NCBI GenBank assembly: GCA_002429385.1
Contig: DIZL01000010.1
Span: 7,657-71,656, forward strand
Direction: 5' to 3'
Source of the DNA: Prolixibacteraceae bacterium UBA6029
GTDB taxonomy: Bacteria; Bacteroidota; Bacteroidia; Bacteroidales; Prolixibacteraceae
DNA length: 64,000 bases
The position numbers and the translations under genes were made by a program. Shown here piece after piece: positions 44,958 to 54,193 of this stretch (positions are counted from its first letter, which is position 1; every line of letters starts with the position of its first letter). Below the pieces are notes generated by a model. It did not search any database, was not told the origin of the DNA, and saw only the letters and a program-made list of their open reading frames with translations.

Positions 44958-47699
44958 TTATTTATTAACCTCAAACTTATAATTTCCTGATTCAACATCC
45001 AGGGTAATGGTATCTTTTCCCGCAGATACCAAATGCACTCCCTTTGACTGGCTGATTGACTGACCGCCTTCTTTCAGACTGTTTATATCTCCTGAAGGTA
45101 CAATGACCGTAGCTTTGCTGCCCACAGGTATGGTAATTTCCATCATAAACTTACCGCCCTGATTTCTCCAGGTAATACCTGCCTCACCAAACGAAGTGTT
45201 GCTGGTGTAGGTTACAAAATCAAGCTGGTCAACGGGCTGTGGCTTAAAGATAATATGACGGTAACCCGGCTGATTGGGATCAGTGTTCATTCCTGCAAGG
45301 TTACGGTAAAACCAGGTCAACCCTCCTCCAAACATGGGATGGTTCTGTGAACTTTTACCATTCCAGTCTTCCCAGGTTGTGGTAGCGCCTTTTTCTATTC
45401 CATAGCCATAACTGGGTTCGGTACGCTTGTTCATGGCCTCGTAAGCCAAATCATTCATGCCATTTTCGGCCAGGACTTCAAAGAAAAACTGGGTGCCAAA
45501 AATACCAGTATCCAAATGTCCGTTGTTCGCCTTGATGTCTGCCCTTAACGAAGCTGTCACTTTAGCCTGTTGGTTAGCCGGAACTCCCATTTTTAGTGCA
45601 AATATATTACCTCCTCCTTTACCGTATGTTCCATTCTTCTCGTCGTAGAACTTTTTATGAAATGCCTGTCTGGTTGTTTCAGCAAGTGCTGCGTAATGTT
45701 TTGCTTCATCCATTTTGTTCAGCGCTTTGGCTGCCTGTGCTGTAAGATCCGCACAGCGCCAGAAGTAGAACGTATGCACCATCTGATCCGGCACCTTCAC
45801 GCCAGGGAATGACCACTCACCCAGGTTAAACCATTGCAGGGGCTTTCCGTCTTTACCAGTCCGCTGCGAATACATGATTCCATCCTGATCAACCCACGTT
45901 TGCATGTACCGGATTTCTTCTTTCATCCCTTCATAATTATTCTGCAACATGTCCAGATCGCCGTAATGAAGATAGAACTCCCATGGCATGATCACCATGG
46001 CAGCTCCCCAGGCAACTCCACCGCCACATCCTGGCTGCCAGGGCGCTCCATTGGGAACATAGCCTGTTTCAAGGTCCTGTGCCCCGAGGATATCCTGTAT
46101 CCATTTGTGATAAAATGACCTTGCGTCGAAGTTGTGCATCACCGTAACACAGGATACCTGTCCGTCACCCGTATAGGGCGAGCGTTCCCGGTGTGGACAA
46201 TCACTGGCAATACCTCCATGCATGTTGTCCATCTGGCTTCGTTTCCATATCTTATTGATGTCGTTGAACAGCTGATTGGATGTTTCGAACCGGGCCGATT
46301 CTTCCACGTTCGTATTGACAGCTTCGGCGGTTAAGTTTTCAGGCTTTAATTCCCCAGGCCAGTTGGTTATTTCGACACCACTGAATACAAACCAGTTAAA
46401 ACGTGCAGCATACGATTCAGGTGCCCCGCCTTTACAGGTATATGAATTATCGCCCGAATAGGTGTTGCAGAGGTATTTGATCTGAATCTTTTGACCGGCA
46501 GTACCGATAACATTGTTCAAATGCAGCCATCCTGAGATCTCGACACCAAAATCTACTTTATAGGTTCCTTCTGCTGTTTTGACAATTGAACGTGGAGGAA
46601 TCCTCAAAGTGATTTTATCGGTCTGAGAGGTATGCGCCACCAACTTTCCTTCAGGAGCCTTTCTTAATGTTACAGTCTCCCAAGCCGAATCATTAAACCC
46701 GGGAGCACACCAGCCGGGTTGTTCCAGCCGGGCGTCATACTTTTCGCCATAGTACACCATGTCCATCAGAATGGCACTTTTAGAGGCTTTCCAGCTCTGA
46801 TCGCTTACGATTACATCTTCTGTGCTGTCGGCGTATGTAATGTGAACCTGCCCCAGGAAACGGGGCGATCCATAGGCGGCAGTCCAGAACTTGGATGGAT
46901 TGTAAAACCCGTTTCCCAGAATACTGCCCATTACATTTTCACCCTGGTGTAATTGACTGGTAATATCATAAGCCAGGTACATGACCTTGTATTCGCGAAA
47001 GTTATCGGGCAATGAAATCCCAGCATCTGCAAGTTGGGGACGTTTACCATAGTTGGTTTGATTGGGTACCAATACATCATCTCCTACTTTTTGGCCGTTC
47101 AGGTAAAATTCGAAATATCCAAGCCCGGTCACATAAGCAACTGCTTTGGCCACTTTCTTTGTAATCTTAAACTCTTTTCTGAACATCGGTGACGGTGGAG
47201 GTAATTGTGCCAATGGAGCATCCGGATAAGGACCTTTTGGCAAAGCTTCTTCTCCCTGCCATGGGGCGCCAATCCAATGCGCTTTCCAGTCTGCAGGCTG
47301 AAGGAGTCCCATTCGCCACAGGTTAGGCTTGCTCCATTCTGAAACCTTGCCTTCATGGTCCCAAACCCTTACCTGCCACCAGCATTCCTGACGGGAGCTT
47401 AAGGTCTGCCCATTGTATTCTATTCGGGTGGTCTGATCTGATTTGATTATACCACTATCCCACAAATTCGGTTTGTCAAGTGCTTGGGTGGATGTGGCTA
47501 CCCTGATTTGCCAGGCTGTTTGTACCTGACCGCGTTCACCTTCTTTGGCCAGGTTGATCCATGCCAGGCGTGGGTGTAAAACATCCACAAGTGGTGAGTT
47601 TTCAAGATACTCGCACGAAAGATGAGCAGGAGTTAATTGTGCTTTGGTCACCTGGATGATCAGGCAGACAAAAATCAATAGGATAATTCTCAATTTCAT
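44958..47699 (-). CDS. Alpha-L-rhamnosidase (GH78)
   Basis: 913 residues, the usual size for GH78. Signal peptide (about 1-20), an N-terminal fibronectin-like domain, a concanavalin-like domain, the (alpha/alpha)6 barrel and a C-terminal beta-sandwich. The catalytic-region motif is SDCPHRERSPYTGDGQ (near residue 500), where GH78 enzymes carry the general acid Glu. It releases terminal L-rhamnose from pectic or flavonoid glycosides in the periplasm or outside. Grouped with an esterase; no SusC/SusD pair is in the window. Confidence 0.92.
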   Translation of the reverse strand: MKLRIILLIFVCLIIQVTKAQLTPAHLSCEYLENSPLVDVLHPRLAWINLAKEGERGQVQTAWQIRVATSTQALDKPNLWDSGIIKSDQTTRIEYNGQTLSSRQECWWQVRVWDHEGKVSEWSKPNLWRMGLLQPADWKAHWIGAPWQGEEALPKGPYPDAPLAQLPPPSPMFRKEFKITKKVAKAVAYVTGLGYFEFYLNGQKVGDDVLVPNQTNYGKRPQLADAGISLPDNFREYKVMYLAYDITSQLHQGENVMGSILGNGFYNPSKFWTAAYGSPRFLGQVHITYADSTEDVIVSDQSWKASKSAILMDMVYYGEKYDARLEQPGWCAPGFNDSAWETVTLRKAPEGKLVAHTSQTDKITLRIPPRSIVKTAEGTYKVDFGVEISGWLHLNNVIGTAGQKIQIKYLCNTYSGDNSYTCKGGAPESYAARFNWFVFSGVEITNWPGELKPENLTAEAVNTNVEESARFETSNQLFNDINKIWKRSQMDNMHGGIASDCPHRERSPYTGDGQVSCVTVMHNFDARSFYHKWIQDILGAQDLETGYVPNGAPWQPGCGGGVAWGAAMVIMPWEFYLHYGDLDMLQNNYEGMKEEIRYMQTWVDQDGIMYSQRTGKDGKPLQWFNLGEWSFPGVKVPDQMVHTFYFWRCADLTAQAAKALNKMDEAKHYAALAETTRQAFHKKFYDEKNGTYGKGGGNIFALKMGVPANQQAKVTASLRADIKANNGHLDTGIFGTQFFFEVLAENGMNDLAYEAMNKRTEPSYGYGIEKGATTTWEDWNGKSSQNHPMFGGGLTWFYRNLAGMNTDPNQPGYRHIIFKPQPVDQLDFVTYTSNTSFGEAGITWRNQGGKFMMEITIPVGSKATVIVPSGDINSLKEGGQSISQSKGVHLVSAGKDTITLDVESGNYKFEVNK

Positions 47700-47814
47700 A
47701 GGTTTAGGTTTTTCGTATTCTATTTTAAATACGAAGATAAGCAGGAAAATAATAGTATGCCAGAAAACGGTGTTTTATGCACCCCAAAGTACTCAATAAT
47801 CGACAGCTGTTTAT

Positions 47815-48858
47815 TTAAAAAGGTTGGGCATCCAGAAAGTGCGGTCTGTAAGATGCATGGCTATCTAAATCCTGTATCCAGCCCCTATAGAATCCAAATT
47901 CATAGAATGCATCCGTAACCTGTTTATATTCTTCAGGAAGAACAGTGCGCTTTAATTTGGTGTAGTTTTTTACCAGTTCGGTCGGATAATACTGCGACAT
48001 CAGTGAAATATGCAGTTTAGGCGATAATTCCATGGCAATAAGCCGCAATACTTCAATGCTTTGATCTACGGCTCCAGGTAATACCAAATGGCGTAAAATA
48101 ATGCCGGACTCAGCAAGACCGCTCTCATTTAAAATTAAAGAAGAACCCTTTTGACGGTACATTTCCTTTATCGCATTTAAAGCCACTTCAGGATAATCCC
48201 CGGCCTGAGAATAACTATCGGCCAGATTCGCATTACTGTATTTAAAATCAGGCAAATAAATATCAATTATACCTTCCAGCGACTTTAACGTTTCTACCTT
48301 GTCATACCCATTTGAATTATAAACAAATACCGGGTTTCTGCCTGTTTCTTTAATACCCCTTATTATCGCCAGCATTTGGGGGATATAATGCGATGGAGAA
48401 ACAAAGCCAACCCTGTTTTCGGTTTGGTCCAATACGGAGCAAATCTTTCCGATCAGTTTTGTGTACGATAGGGAATCTGGTAAAATGCCGGTATCATTCT
48501 GTGATATATCGAAATTCTGACAATAGATACATTGTAAATTACAATGCGGGAAGAAGATATTACAGATGCCTTTTTCTCCTGAAATGGCAGGTTCTTCGCC
48601 TTTATGTATGCAAACAGATGAAATACGGAATGATGCATCACTTTTACAAAATCCTAACTTATCTGAAAACCGGTTCGCTCCGCAATTGCGGGGACAAAGC
48701 ATACAATGAGATAGATATTCTATTTCATTCTTTTGAAATGGAAATGTTGAATTATTATTTATGATGTGTGTTTCCAAATTGGCTACTCCTCGCTGATAAA
48801 TGTAGAGTATTTTTTCTGGTAAATTTATACTATTATTTACCAGATCCTGAGAATTCAA
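47815..48858 (-). CDS. Radical SAM protein, PflX/PFL-activase-like (COG1313 type)
   Basis: 347 residues. The N-terminal Cys-rich segment CMLCPRNCGANRF (about 57-69) and the radical SAM motif CNLQCIYCQN (about 110-119) together are typical of the COG1313 group related to pyruvate formate-lyase activating enzyme. It cleaves S-adenosylmethionine to make a radical; the substrate is unknown, as no glycyl-radical enzyme gene is nearby. It overlaps the 3' end of the upstream MGH1-like gene by 26 bases. Confidence 0.85.
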   Translation of the reverse strand: MNSQDLVNNSINLPEKILYIYQRGVANLETHIINNNSTFPFQKNEIEYLSHCMLCPRNCGANRFSDKLGFCKSDASFRISSVCIHKGEEPAISGEKGICNIFFPHCNLQCIYCQNFDISQNDTGILPDSLSYTKLIGKICSVLDQTENRVGFVSPSHYIPQMLAIIRGIKETGRNPVFVYNSNGYDKVETLKSLEGIIDIYLPDFKYSNANLADSYSQAGDYPEVALNAIKEMYRQKGSSLILNESGLAESGIILRHLVLPGAVDQSIEVLRLIAMELSPKLHISLMSQYYPTELVKNYTKLKRTVLPEEYKQVTDAFYEFGFYRGWIQDLDSHASYRPHFLDAQPF

Positions 48859-50503
48859 CAGACTTATATTGAATTAATTCTCCGACCTGATTTAAACGGT
48901 AAACGCTATTGGGCTCAATATTCAAAGAACAGGAAACCTGTTTGCTTTTGAACTGAATGGTTTTGGTCTGAGTTTCAATACCGATTGCTTCAATCAGTTT
49001 TCCGCTTAAATCGGTAACTATTCTTGCCCCTTTTGTAAAGGAAAATATTTTCTGATCATTAATAAGGCAATTTATAATGTTCTTATCGGTGTGTAAGCGG
49101 TAAACGTTACCGTTCCATTTTTGCAGATAGTCAAAATCATTCATGTTGTCGAGGCATGACCAAAGAATGGTATTTTGTGTAAGATGAATACCATAAAACC
49201 TGGAAATAAACTCCAGGGCCGACAATAGGCTGGGTCCATACCCATCTTTTGACGGATTAACAACAGCAGTAAAGGGGTCAAACTGTTGTACGAATCTGAA
49301 TGATTTACCCGTAACGGTTAGAAATTTCCTGCCGATCATGGTCAGTTCTGCATAATGTCCATAATTCTCCAGTGCTTGTATCGATCTTTGATAGGTCAAG
49401 CCCTGAGGTTGTCCGCTCCAATTATTCCCGGCGATGTTTTCAAACTTCGGATCATTAGCCGCTATCGAAGGCAGGGGCATTGGTGTCCAGAATTCCTTCG
49501 GATTAAGCAGATGTACACGTATAAACTGATCGGCCATCTCCTGATCAAAACTTCCAAAATACATGCACCGCAGATTGTTGTGAAGCAGAATGGGCATGGT
49601 CTCATTATTTTTGTCCTTGTCGTAACAAGCCTTTTTTTCTTCGTCCCACAAATAGCTTTTTATTTTGCTTTTAACCTCGATGGCTTTCGACCGCCAGTAT
49701 TCCTCTTTCCCATTATTAAGTACTTTCGACATTTGAGATAATACATCCCGGCAGGAATAGGAGTATGACATCACATCCATGGATTCGATGGGGACAGTCA
49801 TATCTGTAGAAGGATCATACGAGTCTTCTTTGCAGTGAATCTTCAAATCTTCTTTTGAAAGTCCTGATGCAATTTCCCTGTTCGGAGGATAATCAAACGA
49901 CCACGCTTTGGGAAACCCGTTAAACCTCACACTTCCATCTTCCCCGTTGTCGTATATACACCAGGTTTCAAGACACCCGTTATGATCCGAATCCCTCGTT
50001 TTCCACAAATACGCATCAAATTTTTCCAATGAACGATACACCTTGAGCAGGAAGTTTCTGTCTTCCCTGATCAGGTAATAAACTTCGAGTGCAGGTCTGG
50101 CCAGGTAGAATCCCTGAAACTGACAATAATTGGGTTCAATCTTTCCTCCCCGGTTATAGATTACCCCCGGAAAGCGTCCATCTTTTCGCTGGTAATCGAT
50201 AAACACTTCAATATTGTTCCGTGCAATCTCCAGGTTTCTTTTTGCATACATCGATCCGCCCATGGGTTGTGTTTCCAACCAGATGTTGGTGTATTGAGCG
50301 CCTTCGATCATGACTTTACGTCCGCCAAAATCTACTATATTCTCTTTAGCCAATAACTCTGCCCGATTGAAAGTTTTCTGTAAAGTACTATCCGTAGTTG
50401 TAAGTTTTACATCAGTCTCATTTTTTGTTACTTCTCGTCCGGATTCCCTGGGCGAAGAACAACCGAATGCAAATAAGAGGGCGATTAGGGGTAGGCATTT
50501 CAT
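48833..50503 (-). CDS. MGH1-like glycoside hydrolase lipoprotein
   Basis: 556 residues. A lipoprotein signal with the cysteine in FAFGCSS places it on a membrane surface. The body is a long helical domain consistent with an (alpha/alpha)6 barrel, including SWSFDYPP-like and NNWSGQPQGLTYQ segments (the latter about 365-377) typical of MGH1/GH63-like hydrolases, and a C-terminal beta-rich part. Substrate unknown. The reading frame overlaps the radical SAM gene. Confidence 0.75.
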   Translation of the reverse strand: MKCLPLIALLFAFGCSSPRESGREVTKNETDVKLTTTDSTLQKTFNRAELLAKENIVDFGGRKVMIEGAQYTNIWLETQPMGGSMYAKRNLEIARNNIEVFIDYQRKDGRFPGVIYNRGGKIEPNYCQFQGFYLARPALEVYYLIREDRNFLLKVYRSLEKFDAYLWKTRDSDHNGCLETWCIYDNGEDGSVRFNGFPKAWSFDYPPNREIASGLSKEDLKIHCKEDSYDPSTDMTVPIESMDVMSYSYSCRDVLSQMSKVLNNGKEEYWRSKAIEVKSKIKSYLWDEEKKACYDKDKNNETMPILLHNNLRCMYFGSFDQEMADQFIRVHLLNPKEFWTPMPLPSIAANDPKFENIAGNNWSGQPQGLTYQRSIQALENYGHYAELTMIGRKFLTVTGKSFRFVQQFDPFTAVVNPSKDGYGPSLLSALEFISRFYGIHLTQNTILWSCLDNMNDFDYLQKWNGNVYRLHTDKNIINCLINDQKIFSFTKGARIVTDLSGKLIEAIGIETQTKTIQFKSKQVSCSLNIEPNSVYRLNQVGELIQYKSVEFSGSGK

Positions 50504-50792
50504 AAAATCATTTCCAAATAAGATGCATTTATAGGGTCGATGCTAATGTCCCGTCCTTATTGGTCTTCGAATCTAAAATACAATTACAAGAGATTAGCTG
50601 AAACGGAAACTGACTGAAAGCATTAACTCAGACAAAACTAATAAAGGCCAGTTCAACCAATCCGCATAAACTACAAATGAAGTTTAAACCTTTATAGGTC
50701 AGTAGAAGAAAGCTACCTGTCGTTCCAAGGCATATTGTAATCAAATCACTAGACAAAGAAACACTGACACCTGAATTGTAAGCAACTTGCCT
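50504..50792. other. Intergenic, no cassette site seen
   Basis: 289 bases downstream of the DUF6933 gene. I searched it for the repeat modules and core sites of the neighbouring cassette array and found none, so the DUF6933 gene lacks a recombination site of its own. Nothing else is recognisable. Confidence 0.5.
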
Positions 50793-51317
50793 TTATTTAT
50801 TTGTATTCAATTCATCAAGTAATATTTTCATCTTCTCTCTGGGGAATTGCCATCCCAGCTCTTTAGTCGGTATTTCATTTATTCTTCTGTTTATTTCACG
50901 AAATGGCCATGGATCAATAGCTCCAAATTCCTGTTTCCAGTAATCAAGGATATAAAGAATATAATTTTGAGTCCCAATCAGTTTCCGGTCATTGTCAGTT
51001 GAAAATAAATCTACTCTTCCTACCAATTCATGTATTGTCGGCCAATCCGTCTTTATCCCATCGACCAATAATTGGTCATATAGTGTAATCGCAAACCGGT
51101 CGGATATGTTTTTAAAATCTGCCGTGATCACCTGATCCACAATGATTGTATATCTTGTTAGGGAATTCGTAATCAGCAGGCATTTCTTATGACTCACATA
51201 AAATAGGGTAGCAGTCCATTTCCCAAGCGGATGGTCTGCTTCTTCTTCTCCGGTATTAACCAAAGATTTAGAAACAACTGATTCCAATTTGCGTGACAGG
51301 TATATTTTTGTGCTCAT
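50793..51317 (-). CDS. DUF6933 domain protein
   Basis: 174 residues. The pattern of an N-terminal WTATLFYVSHKKCLLITNSLT-like segment (about 34-53) and a C-terminal helix ending in a Trp/Pro motif fits DUF6933, a family of unknown function. No signal peptide. Its ATG lies 14 bases after the last core (51326-51332) of the cassette array, the short leader typical for a cassette gene, but it has no site downstream. Confidence 0.7.
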   Translation of the reverse strand: MSTKIYLSRKLESVVSKSLVNTGEEEADHPLGKWTATLFYVSHKKCLLITNSLTRYTIIVDQVITADFKNISDRFAITLYDQLLVDGIKTDWPTIHELVGRVDLFSTDNDRKLIGTQNYILYILDYWKQEFGAIDPWPFREINRRINEIPTKELGWQFPREKMKILLDELNTNK

Positions 51318-51325
51318 AAACTAAT

Positions 51326-51519
51326 TTATAACGTTTTACTATTAAATGCTGTGCAGAAATTAATCAATGAACTTCCTGCGAAGTGTTGCTTTTCATCCCG
51401 ATAGCTATCGGGACTAATTTCCTGTCAATCACGGGTCCCGGGACTGAGCGGAAAGATGCACACCGAAAACCACCCCGAGTACTCGGGGTCGCACTTGACG
51501 TGTAGCTGATGTTGGCGGT
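51326..51519 (-). mobile_element. attC-like site 1 (after the BRO-N/Fic gene)
   Basis: Read on the minus strand it opens with core ACCGCCAAC (51519-51511) and the arm AGCTAC (51507-51502), and ends with core GTTATAA (51332-51326). The inner arm at the far end is degenerate. It contains the modules tgcgaagtgttgctttt, aatttcctgtcaa and gcggaaagatgcacacc shared with the other two sites, plus the palindrome at 51396-51413 and another at 51472-51489. Length about 194 bases. Confidence 0.75.
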
Positions 51520-51592
51520 TCGTTGTTTTCGATTTTGTCGTTTCGCTTTTCATTTTTTCGTTATGTGCCGCCCACTTTTTTGCCGTTTTTCA

Positions 51593-52474
51593 TTAGTCAT
51601 TTTCTTCATAGTAATATGAGTAGTCAATCCCTTTCATAAACATTTCGCGGTCGCTTATTTTGCTGGTAAGTGCTTTTTCCAAAAGTGTTTTTAGAACACT
51701 ACTTTTGGTTGGACTTAGCATCATTGCGTTCATGTAATCTCGCTTGCTTATTTTACTCCAATCAACGCATTTTTTGAGGCGTTTTTTTAGTATCAAATCC
51801 AACCATATTCTGGTGCTTCTGCCATTACCTTCCATAAAAGGGTGTGCAATGTTCATTTCTACATATTTGTTTACGATTTCGTCAAATGTAGTTTCGTGAA
51901 TTGCTTCTATTTGCTTTAATGTGTCGCCTAAAAAGCGTGATACGGCAAATTGAAAACCACCTTTTGAAATATTTTTTTGTCTGATTTGTCCCGCAAAATC
52001 ATACAATCCGCCAAACAAATAAGCATGGATTTGTTGCAAACCTTTGGTTGTTCCAACTTCTATGCTGCTGATAAAAGTACTTTCAAACAATGCATACGCT
52101 TTTGTTTTGCTTTTTCCGTCTATGCTTTCATCGCTGTATGTAAACCATTCAATAAATCGGTTTGCCTTTTTGCCCGGAAATTCTTTGCCTAAGGCAATAA
52201 TGCCGGTGTAATCCAACATATCGGCTAAGCGCTTTTTGCCGTCAGGTGCAAGAAATTTCAACTGGGTAGTGGCACTAACCACTTGACTGTTTTCTTTTCT
52301 CAATTTGGCTTTAAGATATTTCCAATAGTTGCGGGTTTTGGTGTAGTCGTCCTGGTCGGTAAGCAAAGCTACAATATCCAACACACTAAACCACCACTTG
52401 GCGTTTTGCTCGTCCCAAACAGCTCGCACTTCGCGGTCGTCAAAAAAACGTATGGATATTTTTGTATTACTCAT
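51593..52474 (-). CDS. BRO-N/Fic fusion protein
   Basis: 293 residues. The N-terminal half (about 1-115) resembles a BRO-N antirepressor-type DNA-binding domain (SIRFFDDREVRAVWDEQN, then WWFSVLDIVALL). The C-terminal half is a Fic domain with the intact active-site motif HPFMEGNGR (about 214-222), which fits HPFx(D/E)GNGR. Fic enzymes usually transfer AMP to a target hydroxyl. I see no clear inhibitory (S/T)xxxE(G/N) helix. It is a cassette gene with 5' and 3' matching cores, so it is mobile. Confidence 0.8.
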   Translation of the reverse strand: MSNTKISIRFFDDREVRAVWDEQNAKWWFSVLDIVALLTDQDDYTKTRNYWKYLKAKLRKENSQVVSATTQLKFLAPDGKKRLADMLDYTGIIALGKEFPGKKANRFIEWFTYSDESIDGKSKTKAYALFESTFISSIEVGTTKGLQQIHAYLFGGLYDFAGQIRQKNISKGGFQFAVSRFLGDTLKQIEAIHETTFDEIVNKYVEMNIAHPFMEGNGRSTRIWLDLILKKRLKKCVDWSKISKRDYMNAMMLSPTKSSVLKTLLEKALTSKISDREMFMKGIDYSYYYEEND

Positions 52475-52572
52475 AATTTGAATGTTACCTATACTGTCAC
52501 TTTAAAATTTTCTGTCCAAAGGTATGATATTTTATATCCTGTAGTTGCTGTCTGCTGCGTCTCGTTACAATG

Positions 52573-52719
52573 ACCGCCAACGTTTCGCAAATACACGCAG
52601 GGCAGGAGTTTCCCGATGAATTTCCTGCGAAGTATTGCTTTTCATCCCGAGTACTATCGGGACTAATTTCCTGTCAACGAAGCACCGAAACCCGACTTGC
52701 GGGTATTTTGCTGGTATGG
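52573..52719 (-). mobile_element. attC-like site 2 (after the unknown membrane-protein gene)
   Basis: On the minus strand: core CCATACC (52719-52713), arm GCAAAATAC (52711-52703), modules shared with sites 1 and 3, a TCCCGA palindrome variant (52645-52662), arm GTATTTGC (52594-52587) and core GTTGGCGGT (52581-52573). The two arms are complementary with one bulged base, and spacing is similar to attC sites. The upstream gene ends 4 bases before it. Confidence 0.75.
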
Positions 52720-52723
52720 AAAG

Positions 52724-53257
52724 TTATTCTTCTTTTTTCTTGAATAATTTATCCCAATATTCCTTTTGACCTTTTAACTCATTTTCAAAATATTTCTCCC
52801 CATACGCTAACTCAAAAGTTTGCTTAAAATATTCTAAATGCTGTTTCAACTTCTTATATCTGATTGTCACAATACTACTAAAAACAATTACAGGAATCCA
52901 GCTTAATAAATGTCCCAAAAGTATAAAGGCAACAATTGAAAGTAACATATAAAATAAAATCCAACCAACTAATAGTATTGTTTTGATAACATATTCACCT
53001 ATAAGTACTTGTTGCTGAAATGTCGTTCCATGATTAGCATGTGCAGCTCTGGAACCTTGTCCAAATGATTCAGCAATTTTAACTAGTTTCCTCACAAAGA
53101 TTTTTTTCTTAATCTTTTGCTTTGAAAGTTTTATTTGATTCTTAATGAAATCATACAAAATAGCAGCAATGAAGCTTGAAGTCAATCCAAGTATAACCAG
53201 TCCTAAAATTTCGGTCTTTAAATAATTTATAATCTCATTCAAATTTATATCCATCAT
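52724..53257 (-). CDS. Cassette membrane protein, unknown
   Basis: 177 residues with an N-terminal transmembrane helix (about 17-37), a basic loop with QIKLSKQKIKKKIFVRK (about 41-57), two central hydrophobic helices (about 93-130) and a charged, Lys/Glu-rich C-terminus. No family recognised. It is the middle cassette gene, ending 4 bases before site 2. Confidence 0.7.
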   Translation of the reverse strand: MMDINLNEIINYLKTEILGLVILGLTSSFIAAILYDFIKNQIKLSKQKIKKKIFVRKLVKIAESFGQGSRAAHANHGTTFQQQVLIGEYVIKTILLVGWILFYMLLSIVAFILLGHLLSWIPVIVFSSIVTIRYKKLKQHLEYFKQTFELAYGEKYFENELKGQKEYWDKLFKKKEE

Positions 53258-53297
53258 TAGAAGTTTAATTATTTAGTAGGTACGCACCTATAATTGC

Positions 53298-53443
53298 CCA
53301 TAACGTAGGAAGCTACACGCAGGGGCGGTCCTCGATAGCTATCGGGAGCGGGCGATTTCCTGTCAAGCCGAAAAGCAGCTTGAGCGGAAAGATGCACACC
53401 GAAAACCACTGCTGCCGCACTTGACGGGTAGCTGATGTTAGCA
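53298..53443 (-). mobile_element. attC-like site 3 (after the PorT-like gene)
   Basis: On the minus strand: core TGCTAAC (53443-53437), arm AGCTAC (53433-53428), shared modules, a TCCCGA-type palindrome (53331-53348), arm GTAGCT (53316-53311) and core GTTATGG (53304-53298). The inner arms AGCTAC and GTAGCT are perfectly complementary, while the spacers next to the cores differ in length (3 and 6 bases), as in attC sites with unpaired spacers. Confidence 0.78.
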
Positions 53444-53477
53444 GTAGTTTTCATTTCACTAAGTCTAGTTTTGTCAT

Positions 53478-54170
53478 TTATAGCTGTGTTTTGCCTGTTG
53501 ATCGAAAGCCAAATTTGTAAACAAAGCCAAACATGAAATTTGTTGAGACTGTTTCTATTGATCCCCCATTTATAACTGGCACATCACTAACATTATAATA
53601 CCCTACGTTATTTCTTGCCTCAAACGAAAGTGCGAAATTTTGCTCAATTGGAACTAAAAATCCAAGTCCTGCTGAAACCCCCCAATCAAATCTCTTGAAA
53701 GATGAAGTGTTGTCATTTTTTGTTTTTGGAATATTTGTTCCTTTGCTAATATCCGTTTGATTTAGTAAATAACCAAGATAAGGACCGGCATTTATGAAAA
53801 ATAAAATTCGTTTTCCAAATGTCGCTCTAACAAGTAATGGTATTGTCATGTAGTCAAAATTTGATTTTGTTTGAACGCTTCCAAAAGAATTACCATATTC
53901 GTAAACAGGCTGTGATTTTGCGATTGAGCCTTTTCTCTCAAATGCCAAATTTGTCCGTAAAGAAATTATCTTTTTTAAATTATACTGGAAAAATAGTCTG
54001 CCAGAAAAACCAATTGTCGGACTATTACGATAATCGACATAATCGTTTCCCTTTAACATGATTAAACTCGGACCTCCTTCAATTCCATATTCAAATTTGT
54101 TTGTTTGTCCGTATGACTTACAAAAGGTCAACACAATTAAAATAAATACTATTGCTCTACATTTTATCAT
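53478..54170 (-). CDS. PorT-like outer-membrane beta-barrel protein
   Basis: 230 residues. A signal peptide (about 1-21) precedes alternating amphipathic strands, with the initial YGIEGGPSLIML and a closing aromatic strand (FMFGFVYKFGFRS), as in the PorT/outer-membrane beta-barrel (OMP_b-brl_2) group of Bacteroidota. Function unknown. It is the first cassette gene, with core GTTAGCC 23 bases before the ATG. Confidence 0.75.
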   Translation of the reverse strand: MIKCRAIVFILIVLTFCKSYGQTNKFEYGIEGGPSLIMLKGNDYVDYRNSPTIGFSGRLFFQYNLKKIISLRTNLAFERKGSIAKSQPVYEYGNSFGSVQTKSNFDYMTIPLLVRATFGKRILFFINAGPYLGYLLNQTDISKGTNIPKTKNDNTSSFKRFDWGVSAGLGFLVPIEQNFALSFEARNNVGYYNVSDVPVINGGSIETVSTNFMFGFVYKFGFRSTGKTQL

Positions 54171-54193
54171 GGTGGTGATGCAAATTAAATTAC

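Noticed and set aside
51593..52474. Prophage remnant because of the BRO-N domain
   Set aside because: No phage structural, integrase or lysis genes around; the cassette model explains the gene better.
53269..53454. 61-codon ORF on the minus strand
   Set aside because: It is read through attC-like site 3 and does not look like a protein.
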